Below, piece after piece: positions 57,602-64,000 of a DNA stretch of 64,000 nucleotides; position 1 is the stretch's first letter, and the number at the start of each line of letters is the position of its first letter. A program made the translations under genes and the position numbers. The notes beneath the pieces are model-generated. The model searched no databases and was not told the DNA's origin. It was given only the letters and a program-made list of their open reading frames with translations. This DNA is from an uncultured Comamonas sp. (GTDB lineage: Bacteria > Pseudomonadota > Gammaproteobacteria > Burkholderiales > Burkholderiaceae_C), in assembly GCA_902175065.1 (NCBI GenBank), contig CABIIJ010000011.1, positions 1 through 64,000 of the forward strand, written 5' to 3'.

Positions 57602-58060
57602 TCAGTGGTTCGCCCGCCGCCCCACTTCCAGCACGTTGAAGTTGAACAGCTGCATGGCCAGCACGGTTTCCCACAAGAAGCCGATCAGCGCGGCGATGAA
57701 CGACACCACCCCGGCCAGGAAACACAGCACGGCCGCGCCCTGGCCGTGTACGCCCCACTCCCGCCCCAGGAACAGCAACACAATCGTCAGGCCGATCAGG
57801 AAGCCGCACAACGTCAGCAGGCCGATCGACCCATTGGCCAGCCGTCCGCGTGAGCGCAGATAGCGCAGCTCCAGCAACGCCCGCTCCACCTCGACGCTGT
57901 GGGCGGAGGCCTCGATGACCTGTTCCACCACCCGCGCCCGGTCCACGATCCGGGCCAGCCGCCCGGCGACCACGGCAATCATCCCGGCCACGGCCGTGAG
58001 GAAGAACACAGGCGCCAGGGCCAGTTGCACGCTTTCGGAAACGGTGGTGATGTCCATCAT
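57602..58060 (-). CDS. DUF2721-family membrane protein
   Basis: This 152-residue protein has three membrane helices (LALAPVFFLTAVAGMIAVVA; LLTLCGFLIGLTIVLLFLG; AVLCFLAGVVSFIAALIGFL) with the DUF2721 signature RLARIVDRARVVEQ after the first. AAAGG lies 7 bases before the ATG. Function unknown; a role in membrane organisation is a guess I do not make. Confidence 0.82.
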   Translation of the reverse strand: MMDITTVSESVQLALAPVFFLTAVAGMIAVVAGRLARIVDRARVVEQVIEASAHSVEVERALLELRYLRSRGRLANGSIGLLTLCGFLIGLTIVLLFLGREWGVHGQGAAVLCFLAGVVSFIAALIGFLWETVLAMQLFNFNVLEVGRRANH

Positions 58061-58204
58061 GGTCAAGCCTTTGCAAGGCGCATTCGGGAGAGTCGGGGCG
58101 CGATCATCTAGGGTTAATACTGGCTATTGATTTTCATCAAACAAAAAACCACTGAGAACAGGGATATTTGGAACACTATCAACTTTGACCAACCGAGGGC
58201 TGTT

Positions 58205-58369
58205 ATGCAGATGCTGATTGATTTGTTCTCTACCGACTATGGCCTGATGAGCTTGGCGGTGATCGTGATCCTGATCGTCATGTGGATCTGGTTCACGATC
58301 CTCTTCCTCGGAAAAATCCGCCTGGGCGAAGACCCGGAGCAAGCCAAGCAGGCACTCCCCAAGTCCTGA
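58205..58369 (+). CDS. DUF3149-type small membrane protein
   Basis: This 54-residue protein has one hydrophobic helix (LMSLAVIVILIVMWIWFTIL) after the conserved opening MQMLIDLFSTDYG. GAGGG precedes the ATG by 5 bases. The frame starts earlier, but only this ATG has a ribosome site. Small proteins of this family occur across betaproteobacteria and have no known function. Its transcript is ended by the next palindrome. Confidence 0.82.
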   Translation: MQMLIDLFSTDYGLMSLAVIVILIVMWIWFTILFLGKIRLGEDPEQAKQALPKS

Positions 58370-58395
58370 CGGCCTGCCCGCCAGGGCATGATTCC

Positions 58396-58495
58396 AATAA
58401 AAAGATAGCTGCACCCACTTTTCCAACACTGCTTTCACAATCGAACAATATTGAAAGCAATGTTGAATAGACGGAAGCAGCTATCTTTTTTTATT
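58396..58495. repeat. AT-rich palindromic element, copy 8 (overlaps rnr stop)
   Basis: AAAAAGATAGCTGCACCCAC and GACGGAAGCAGCTATCTTTT enclose CAACACTGCTTTCA / TGAAAGCAATGTTG. Its right edge reaches into the rnr stop codon (TTA at 58491-58493), so in this convergent gap the element both supplies a terminator and borders the coding end. The left arm differs from its partner in four bases. Confidence 0.85.
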
Positions 58496-60776
58496 TCCCT
58501 TTCTTCCGGCTGCCTGCGGCTGCCTTCCCGCCCTTGGCTGCAGCTACGGCCTTGCTCTTCTTCACCGCCTTGACCACCTCGGCCGGGCGGGCGGTGGCGG
58601 ACACCGAAACCCCCTCGTCCTCCTGCTGCTGCAGCAATGCCGCAGTACGCCGCGCCGCACGGCTGCGCCCGGAGCCACGCTGGGGCAAGGGTGCCGCCTC
58701 CTCCTCATCGCGCACCAGGCAGAAGTCAATGCGCCGGGCATCCAGATCGACGCGGCTGACCTGCACCTGCATCCGCGTGCCGATGGCGTAACGCACCCCG
58801 GTGCGCTCGCCACGCAGCTCCTGGCGCATCTCGTCGAAGCGGAAGTAATCGCCGCCCAGCTCGCTGATGTGTACCAACCCCTCCACATACATGGCATCCA
58901 GCGTGACGAACAGGCCAAAGCTGGTGACGGCGGATACCGTGCCCTGGAACTCCTCGCCCAGGTAATCGCGCATGTATTTGCATTTCAGCCAGGCCTCCAC
59001 ATCACGGCTAGCCTCGTCGGCCCGGCGTTCGTTGGCGCTGCAATGCAGGCCGGCGGCTTCCCAGCCCTGCATCTGCGCCTGCTTGACCCGGCTGAGCGTG
59101 GCAGTGGTGCTTTTCGGTGCGGTCACGCGCTCGGCCAGCCGCTTGGCCAGCTTGGCCTGGGCCTCGCCCGGCGTGGGCAGGGCCGGCAGGATGTAGGGCT
59201 TGTCCGTCAGGATGGCCTTGATAACGCGGTGCAGCAGCAAGTCCGGGTAGCGGCGGATCGGGCTGGTGAAGTGGGTATACGCGTCATACGCCAGCCCGAA
59301 GTGGCCGGTGTTCTCCGGCGTATACATGGCCTGCATCATCGAGCGCAGCAGCATGGTATGCACCTGCAGCGCATCGGGCCGGTCGTGCGTGGCCTTGGCG
59401 ATGGCCTGGAATTCTGCCGCGCTGGGGTGATCGCTGATGCTGGCGGGAATCGCCAGGGCTTTCAGATAAGTCCGCAGGATTTCGATCTTCTCGATCGACG
59501 GCTTGTCGTGTACGCGAAACAGCGCCAGGCGCTGGTTGTGCAGCACGAAATCGGCTGCGCTGACGTTGGCCGCCAACATGCACTCCTCGATCAGCCGGTG
59601 CGCCTGGTTGCGCTGGCGCGGTACGATTTTCTCGATGCGCCCGGTCTCGTCGCTGACGATCTGCGTCTCCACCGTATCGAAGTCCACCGCGCCGCGCACC
59701 TCGCGGGCCTTGAGCAGGGCGCTGTAGACGCCATGCAAATCCAGCAGGTGCGGCAGCAGCGCGGCACGCTGGGCGGCTTCCGGGCCACGGGTGTTGCCCA
59801 GAATGGCAGCCACTTCGGTATACGTCAGCCGTGCATGGCTGTTCATCACCGCCGGGTAGAACTGGTAGGCGTGCAACTGCCCCTCGGCGGTAATCAGCAT
59901 GTCGCACACCAGGCACAGGCGATCGACCTCGGGATTGAGCGAGCACAGGCCGTTGCTGAGTTTCTCCGGCAGCATGGGAATCACCCGGCGCGGGAAATAC
60001 ACGCTGGTCGCCCGGTCGTAGGCATCGACGTCAATGGCATTGCCGTTCTGCACATAGTGGCTGACGTCGGCAATCGCCACCAGCAGGCGCCAGCCCTTGG
60101 CGCGGCCGATCCTGGCGCTCTCGCAGTAGACGGCATCGTCAAAGTCGCGGGCGTCCTCGCCGTCGATCGTCACCAGCGGCACGTCACGCAGGTCCACCCG
60201 GTCCTTGCAATCCTTGGCCATGACTTTTTCCGGCAGCGCCTGGGCGGCGGCCAGACAGGCTTCGGAAAACACATGCGGCACGCTGTATTTGCGCACCGCA
60301 ATTTCGATCTCCATGCCGGGGTCGTCCACCTCGCCCAGCACCTCGGTGACCTTGCCCACCGGCTGGCCGTACAGCGCCGGCGCCTCGGTCAGGGCCACGA
60401 CGACGACCTGCCCCGCCTTCCCCTCCCCCGGCCCTTGCGGCAGCAGCACGTCCTGGCCGAAGCGCTTGTCCTCCGGGGCCAGCAGCCACACGCCGCTTTC
60501 CTGCAACAGGCGGCCAATCAGCTGGCGCACCGGGCGCTCGACGATTTCCAGCACATGCCCCTCGGGGCGGCCCTTGCGATCCTGCCCGGTGATGCGCACG
60601 CGCACCTTGTCCTGGTGCAGCACGGCCCGCATTTCATTGGGGGGTAAAAAGATGTCCGACTGCCCATCGCCGCGCAGCACAAACCCGTGTCCATCGCGGT
60701 GGCCCTGAACCTGGCCTTCAATTTCTTTCAAAAACTCGCGAGAGTTATTGCGAGAGGCGTTTTTTTTAATATACAA
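58491..60776 (-). CDS. rnr: ribonuclease R
   Basis: This 761-residue 3'-5' exoribonuclease degrades structured RNA. Cold-shock-type domains come first (EGQVQGHRDGHGFVLRGDGQ, SDIFLPPNEM), then the RNB core with the magnesium Asp set in TIDGEDARDFDDAVYCE, HFTSPIRRYPDLLLHRVIKA, an S1 domain (FQGTVSAVTSFGLFVTLDAM), and a basic Lys/Ala/Gly tail. The start proposed is TTG, 7 bases after AGGAAAG, giving a protein without the N-terminal helix-turn-helix of E. coli RNase R. An earlier start would run into the divergent tRNA gene, so it is excluded. Confidence 0.93.
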   Translation of the reverse strand: MYIKKNASRNNSREFLKEIEGQVQGHRDGHGFVLRGDGQSDIFLPPNEMRAVLHQDKVRVRITGQDRKGRPEGHVLEIVERPVRQLIGRLLQESGVWLLAPEDKRFGQDVLLPQGPGEGKAGQVVVVALTEAPALYGQPVGKVTEVLGEVDDPGMEIEIAVRKYSVPHVFSEACLAAAQALPEKVMAKDCKDRVDLRDVPLVTIDGEDARDFDDAVYCESARIGRAKGWRLLVAIADVSHYVQNGNAIDVDAYDRATSVYFPRRVIPMLPEKLSNGLCSLNPEVDRLCLVCDMLITAEGQLHAYQFYPAVMNSHARLTYTEVAAILGNTRGPEAAQRAALLPHLLDLHGVYSALLKAREVRGAVDFDTVETQIVSDETGRIEKIVPRQRNQAHRLIEECMLAANVSAADFVLHNQRLALFRVHDKPSIEKIEILRTYLKALAIPASISDHPSAAEFQAIAKATHDRPDALQVHTMLLRSMMQAMYTPENTGHFGLAYDAYTHFTSPIRRYPDLLLHRVIKAILTDKPYILPALPTPGEAQAKLAKRLAERVTAPKSTTATLSRVKQAQMQGWEAAGLHCSANERRADEASRDVEAWLKCKYMRDYLGEEFQGTVSAVTSFGLFVTLDAMYVEGLVHISELGGDYFRFDEMRQELRGERTGVRYAIGTRMQVQVSRVDLDARRIDFCLVRDEEEAAPLPQRGSGRSRAARRTAALLQQQEDEGVSVSATARPAEVVKAVKKSKAVAAAKGGKAAAGSRKKGK

Positions 60777-60795
60777 TTTAAATCTTTCCTGAAAT

Positions 60796-60880
<85 letters not shown>

Positions 60881-60965
60881 AGTTTAACGACATGCGGTGA
60901 AAGTCTTCACCAGATTGCGAAAAGAATTCAGGAATCAAAATTTATTCAACGTGCTTTAACAACTA

Positions 60966-61050
<85 letters not shown>

Positions 61051-61127
61051 AAGTCGTTGAATGATTTGAAAATTTGCAGACAGCCAGCCGGGTGCTACCA
61101 CACCCCGAAGAAAAGGCCGGTTGATCA

Positions 61128-61212
<85 letters not shown>

Positions 61213-61215
61213 TTC

Positions 61216-61250
61216 AAAGCCGCTGTGTTACCGCACAGCGGCTTTTCTGT
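61216..61250 (+). terminator. terminator of the tRNA-Leu array
   Basis: AAGCCGCTGTG and CACAGCGGCTT form an 11-bp stem with a 6-base loop followed by TTTCTGTTTT. Confidence 0.93.
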
Positions 61251-61322
61251 TTTCCCCTTCCCTTGCCGCCCCTGCTCATTCCCCGCACTGTGCCGCGCGG
61301 CCACCCCTCGCCAGTCCTATAA

Positions 61323-61341
61323 AATGAGTTTAATTCTCATT
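61323..61341. promoter_or_regulatory. Fur box upstream of the FecI-type gene
   Basis: AATGAG-TTTAATT-CTCATT is a 19-bp dyad with the AATGAG/CTCATT arms typical of Fur sites, overlapping a TATAAA sequence. It means iron would repress the sigma gene 50 bases downstream. Confidence 0.85.
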
Positions 61342-61392
61342 AAAAATCCTCATCCCCGGCCTTGCGCCGGTCATCGGGCACAGGAAGGCATC

Positions 61393-61950
61393 GTGGGCAC
61401 CCCAGAGTTCAAACTTCGGCAACAGGTCGAAACCCTCTACACCGATCACCACGGCTGGCTGCAAGGCTGGTTGCGCCATCGCATGGGCAACGCCTGCGAC
61501 GCTGCCGACCTGGCGCACGACACCTTCCTGCGCCTGATGACCCGCCCCCGCAGCCTGGACAGCAGCCGCCTCGACAACCGCCAGCAGGCCCGCGCCTACC
61601 TGCGCACCATCGCCAACGGCCTGTGCATCGACCTGTGGCGCCACCGCGAAATCGAACGCGCCTGGGCCGACGCCATTGCCGCCCAGCCCGAGGCCAGCGT
61701 CCCCTCCGCCGAAGACCAGACCGCCGTACTCCAGGCGCTGCATGAAATCGACGCCATGCTGCGCCAGCTACCGCCCAAGGCTGCCCGCGCCTTCGTCCTG
61801 GCCACCGTCTGCGGCATGACGCACCAGGAAGTGGCCCGAGAACTGGGCGTATCCTCGCGCATGATCGGCCACTACATCACCCAGGCCATGCTCCACTGCA
61901 TCCAGCTCGAAGCACGCCATCTGGCCCACGGCGGCAACGCCGCACCATGA
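61393..61950 (+). CDS. FecI-type ECF sigma factor
   Basis: This 185-residue iron-starvation sigma factor has region 2 (GWLQGWLRHRMGNACDAADL, AHDTFLRLMTRPRS, AYLRTIANGLCIDLWRHREI) and region 4 (LPPKAARAFVLATVCGMTHQ, EVARELGVSSRMIGHYITQA). The start is the GTG 4 bases after AGGAAGG. The ATG at 61324 lies inside the Fur site and is rejected. Its stop overlaps the start of the fecR-type gene (ATGA), and a TonB-dependent receptor follows, the standard surface-signalling trio. Confidence 0.9.
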   Translation: MGTPEFKLRQQVETLYTDHHGWLQGWLRHRMGNACDAADLAHDTFLRLMTRPRSLDSSRLDNRQQARAYLRTIANGLCIDLWRHREIERAWADAIAAQPEASVPSAEDQTAVLQALHEIDAMLRQLPPKAARAFVLATVCGMTHQEVARELGVSSRMIGHYITQAMLHCIQLEARHLAHGGNAAP

Positions 61951-62957
61951 ACACCTCGCCCACAACGCCCTCGCATGACGCCATGGAGCAGGCCGCCGCA
62001 TGGTTCTCGCTGCTGCAATCCGGGGCGGCCACCGATGCCGACCGCGCCCGCTGGCAGGACTGGCTGGCCAGCAGCGCCGACCAGCGTGCCGCCTGGGCCT
62101 TCGTCGAGCGCGTCAGCCAGCGCTTCCAGCCCCTGTACCCCCATGCGGATACCGGCACCACCGTACCGCGCCTGGCCGCCGACGCCCTGCAGGCCGCCGC
62201 CAGCAACCGGCGCCACCGCCGCACCGTGCTGGGCATCGCCGCCATGGCTGGCACCGGCGGCCTCCTGGGCTGGGCCGCCTGGGGCCAGTCCGGCGCCATC
62301 GACGCCCTGCTCGCCTGGAGCGCCGACCACCGCACCGCCACCGGCCAGCGGCGCGAAGTGCACCTGCCCGACGGCACCCAGGTCTGGCTGGGCAGCGCCA
62401 GCGCCTTCAACCAGGACTACGACGCCCGCCTGCGCCGCCTGCGCCTGCACGGCGGCGAAATCCTCATCCAGACCGCCACCGACGCCGACCGCCGCCCCTT
62501 CGTCGTCGACACCCCCCAGGGCCGGATGCAGGCGCTGGGCACCCATTTCAACGTCCGCCTGGACGAGGATGGCCGCACCCAGCTGGCCGTCTACCAGGGC
62601 GCCGTGCAGGTCACCCTGGCCCACAGTGCCGAAAGCGCCACCATCGGCGCAGGCCAGCAGCTCGGCTTCAGCGCCCGGCGCCTGGATGCGCCCACCCCCG
62701 CCGACCCAGCCCGGCAAGCCTGGGCACGTGGCATCCTGCTGGCGCAGGACATCCCGCTGGGCCAGGTCATCGCCGAACTGGCCCGCTACCAGCGCGGCCA
62801 CATCGCCGTTGCGCCCGAAGTGGCGGGGCTGACCGTCCTGGGCAGCTACCCGCTGGACGACGTGGACGGCACCCTGTCCATGCTCCAGCAAACCCTGCCC
62901 ATCCAGGTGCGCCACCCCCTGCCCTGGTGGACCACCATCGAAGCACGCGGACGCTAG
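61947..62957 (+). CDS. FecR-family anti-sigma/signal relay protein
   Basis: This 336-residue inner-membrane protein has a cytoplasmic part with the FecR N-terminal W motifs (QAAAWFSLLQSGAATDADRA, WQDWLASSADQRAAWAFVER), one span (VLGIAAMAGTGGLLGWAAWG), and the periplasmic FecR domain (REVHLPDGTQVWLGSASAFN, VDTPQGRMQALGTHFNVRLD). It should pass the signal from the receptor to the sigma factor. Its C-terminal half resembles the STN-binding part. Confidence 0.92.
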   Translation: MNTSPTTPSHDAMEQAAAWFSLLQSGAATDADRARWQDWLASSADQRAAWAFVERVSQRFQPLYPHADTGTTVPRLAADALQAAASNRRHRRTVLGIAAMAGTGGLLGWAAWGQSGAIDALLAWSADHRTATGQRREVHLPDGTQVWLGSASAFNQDYDARLRRLRLHGGEILIQTATDADRRPFVVDTPQGRMQALGTHFNVRLDEDGRTQLAVYQGAVQVTLAHSAESATIGAGQQLGFSARRLDAPTPADPARQAWARGILLAQDIPLGQVIAELARYQRGHIAVAPEVAGLTVLGSYPLDDVDGTLSMLQQTLPIQVRHPLPWWTTIEARGR

Positions 62958-63100
62958 CAAAGCGGCCCGAAGAAAACACGCGCAAAAAACACGTCGTTAC
63001 AAATTTCCCGGCATTTCCGGCCCCAACGGCTTCCACATTTCCCCCGCTCATCCGGTTTACCACGCGAGGAGAGAACAGGCGCATGCCCCGCCCCCCGCAC

Positions 63101-63139
63101 GACACCGCGCTGCCCGCCCCCTGCTGGCAGCGCGGTGTC
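63101..63139 (+). promoter_or_regulatory. 14-bp perfect stem-loop between fecR and the receptor
   Basis: GACACCGCGCTGCC and GGCAGCGCGGTGTC pair perfectly with an 11-base loop. There is no T run, so it is not a simple terminator. It may set the level of receptor message relative to the regulators, as stems in this place do in other iron-transport operons. Confidence 0.7.
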
Positions 63140-63214
63140 CGTATGGCGCAGCAATAGGAATGCGTCTCGATTCACCGTCGGAAAGTCCATCAAACCGTGA
63201 AAAAAGGTCAACAA

Positions 63215-64000
63215 ATGTCGCACCGTCCAACGCCACCGCGTTCCGCCGCAGCCGCCCGCAGGCCGCGCTCCACCTCGCGCTTTACCCCGCGTCCGCTGGC
63301 GCTGGCCGCACACCTGCTGGCAGCCGCCAGCATCGGCTGGGGCACTCCGGTGCAGGCGCAGGCCATGCAGCCCGTCCAAGCCAGCGCGGCCCAGCAGCGC
63401 AGCTACAGCATCCCAGCCGGGCCGCTGAACACGGTGCTGACACGCTTTCTGGCCGAATCGGGCCTGCTGCTCTCCGGCAGCACTGCGCTGGCCCAGGGCA
63501 AAACCAGCCCCGGCGTACAAGGCAGCCACACCCCGGCTGCCGCGCTGGCCGCCCTGCTGACCGGCACCGGACTGACCGCCGCACCCGATGCACAGGGGCG
63601 CTACACCCTGCAACCGGCAGCGCCCGCCCCCACGGCCAATACCAGTGGCGCGGCCACGCTGAAAGAAGTGACGGTAACCGCCCAAGCAGGCCGCGACGGT
63701 ACCACCGAGGGCACCGGCAGCTACAAGGCCACGGCCACCAACACCGCCGCCAAGCTCGCCCTGACGCCGCGCGAGACGCCGCAGACAGTGACGGTGGTGA
63801 CCAGCCAGCAGATGCAGGACTTTGGAATGACCTCGGTGGATGATGCGGTCAAGACCGTCAGCGGCATGTTCTTCGCCGACCAGGGCGACAACGGTGCCAA
63901 CTACTACAGCCGCGGGTTCCAGATGCAGACCCAGTACGACGGCGTGCCCAACCCCATCGGCATCAGCAACAACAACACCAACCCACAGATCGAAAGCGCC
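63215..64000 (+). CDS. TonB-dependent siderophore receptor (5' part, runs off the window)
   Basis: At least 262 residues are present. A signal sequence (LALAAHLLAAASIGW, with VQAQA) precedes an STN domain (YSIPAGPLNTVLTRFLAESG, LLLSGSTALAQGKTSPGVQG), the mark of a receptor that signals through FecR. The TonB box region is KEVTVTAQAG, and the plug starts PRETPQTVTVVTSQQMQDFG. The ATG follows AAAGG by 7 bases; an in-frame GTG six codons upstream is possible. The frame is open to the last base. Confidence 0.9.
   Translation, partial: MSHRPTPPRSAAAARRPRSTSRFTPRPLALAAHLLAAASIGWGTPVQAQAMQPVQASAAQQRSYSIPAGPLNTVLTRFLAESGLLLSGSTALAQGKTSPGVQGSHTPAAALAALLTGTGLTAAPDAQGRYTLQPAAPAPTANTSGAATLKEVTVTAQAGRDGTTEGTGSYKATATNTAAKLALTPRETPQTVTVVTSQQMQDFGMTSVDDAVKTVSGMFFADQGDNGANYYSRGFQMQTQYDGVPNPIGISNNNTNPQIESA

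Noticed and set aside
61324-61392. Earlier ATG start for the FecI-type sigma factor
   Set aside because: That ATG lies inside the Fur dyad, so it is probably not transcribed as coding sequence. The GTG at 61393 has AGGAAGG at the right spacing.

Overview
The window is GC-rich, almost fully coding bacterial DNA with the gene content and order of a betaproteobacterium. The best fit is Burkholderiales, family Comamonadaceae (Acidovorax/Comamonas-like). Reasons: the ilvB-ilvN-ilvC-pssA-leuA order, the sigma/DUF3619/DUF3106/RDD cluster, an RpoD with a long Lys/Ala-rich tail next to dnaG, and AT-rich palindromic spacers of a kind I associate with this family. No species is claimed. There is no phage, CRISPR array, full insertion sequence or plasmid module.

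Layout. 1-5.1 kb (minus strand): a Crp-type regulator, an APH-type kinase, an acyl-CoA dehydrogenase and an acyl-CoA ligase, resembling a split ACAD10/11 system for hydroxy or unusual fatty acids. 5.3-6.4 kb: a PBP7-type peptidase. 6.7-14.8 kb (minus): branched-chain amino-acid synthesis, ilvBNC, then pssA, a leucine leader peptide with attenuator, and two tandem LeuA paralogues of different classes. 15-18.5 kb (plus): sigma factor, DUF3619, DUF3106, RDD, DgkA and a LOG-family enzyme, mostly overlapping. 18.6-26 kb (minus): a probable lysine-degradation pair, rpoD and dnaG. 26-31.6 kb: a secreted Tudor/agenet-like protein, LysR, and valine catabolism (mmsA, isobutyryl-CoA dehydrogenase, mmsB). 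31.6-38.4 kb (minus): an aspartic protease, a pirin, and the four subunits of a branched-chain 2-oxoacid dehydrogenase. 38.6-45.6 kb: lone trpB, a cupin-type regulator, a YkvI transporter, two flavoenzymes, MerR and a methyltransferase. 45.8-46.8 kb: a small AT-richer islet (XRE regulator, lipoprotein) bounded by a 45-bp direct repeat from the 3' end of a thiolase gene. 46.8-52.8 kb: beta-oxidation genes and two tandem solute-binding paralogues. 52.9-58.4 kb: serB, metQ, a DMT exporter, gor and small proteins. 58.5-61.2 kb: rnr and three tandem tRNA-Leu(CAG). 61.3-64 kb: a Fur-type iron-uptake system (FecI, FecR and a TonB-dependent receptor cut by the window edge).

Acyl-CoA and amino-acid metabolism dominate. 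Leucine and valine are made by the ilv/leu block and degraded by the mms and bkd blocks in the same 35 kb, and the fad block handles fatty acids.

The most unusual content lies between the genes. (i) A dispersed family of AT-rich palindromes of roughly 76-104 bp has eight intergenic copies and one copy inside the reading frame of the bkd E2 subunit, where it codes for about 25 residues of linker. (ii) Two near-identical 161-bp elements have perfect 17-bp terminal inverted repeats and 3-bp TNA target duplications, and a third is cut by the window start. These look like non-autonomous transposons. (iii) A further family shares a CTGCAC-AAT end motif and includes a 79-bp element with 22-bp inverted ends.
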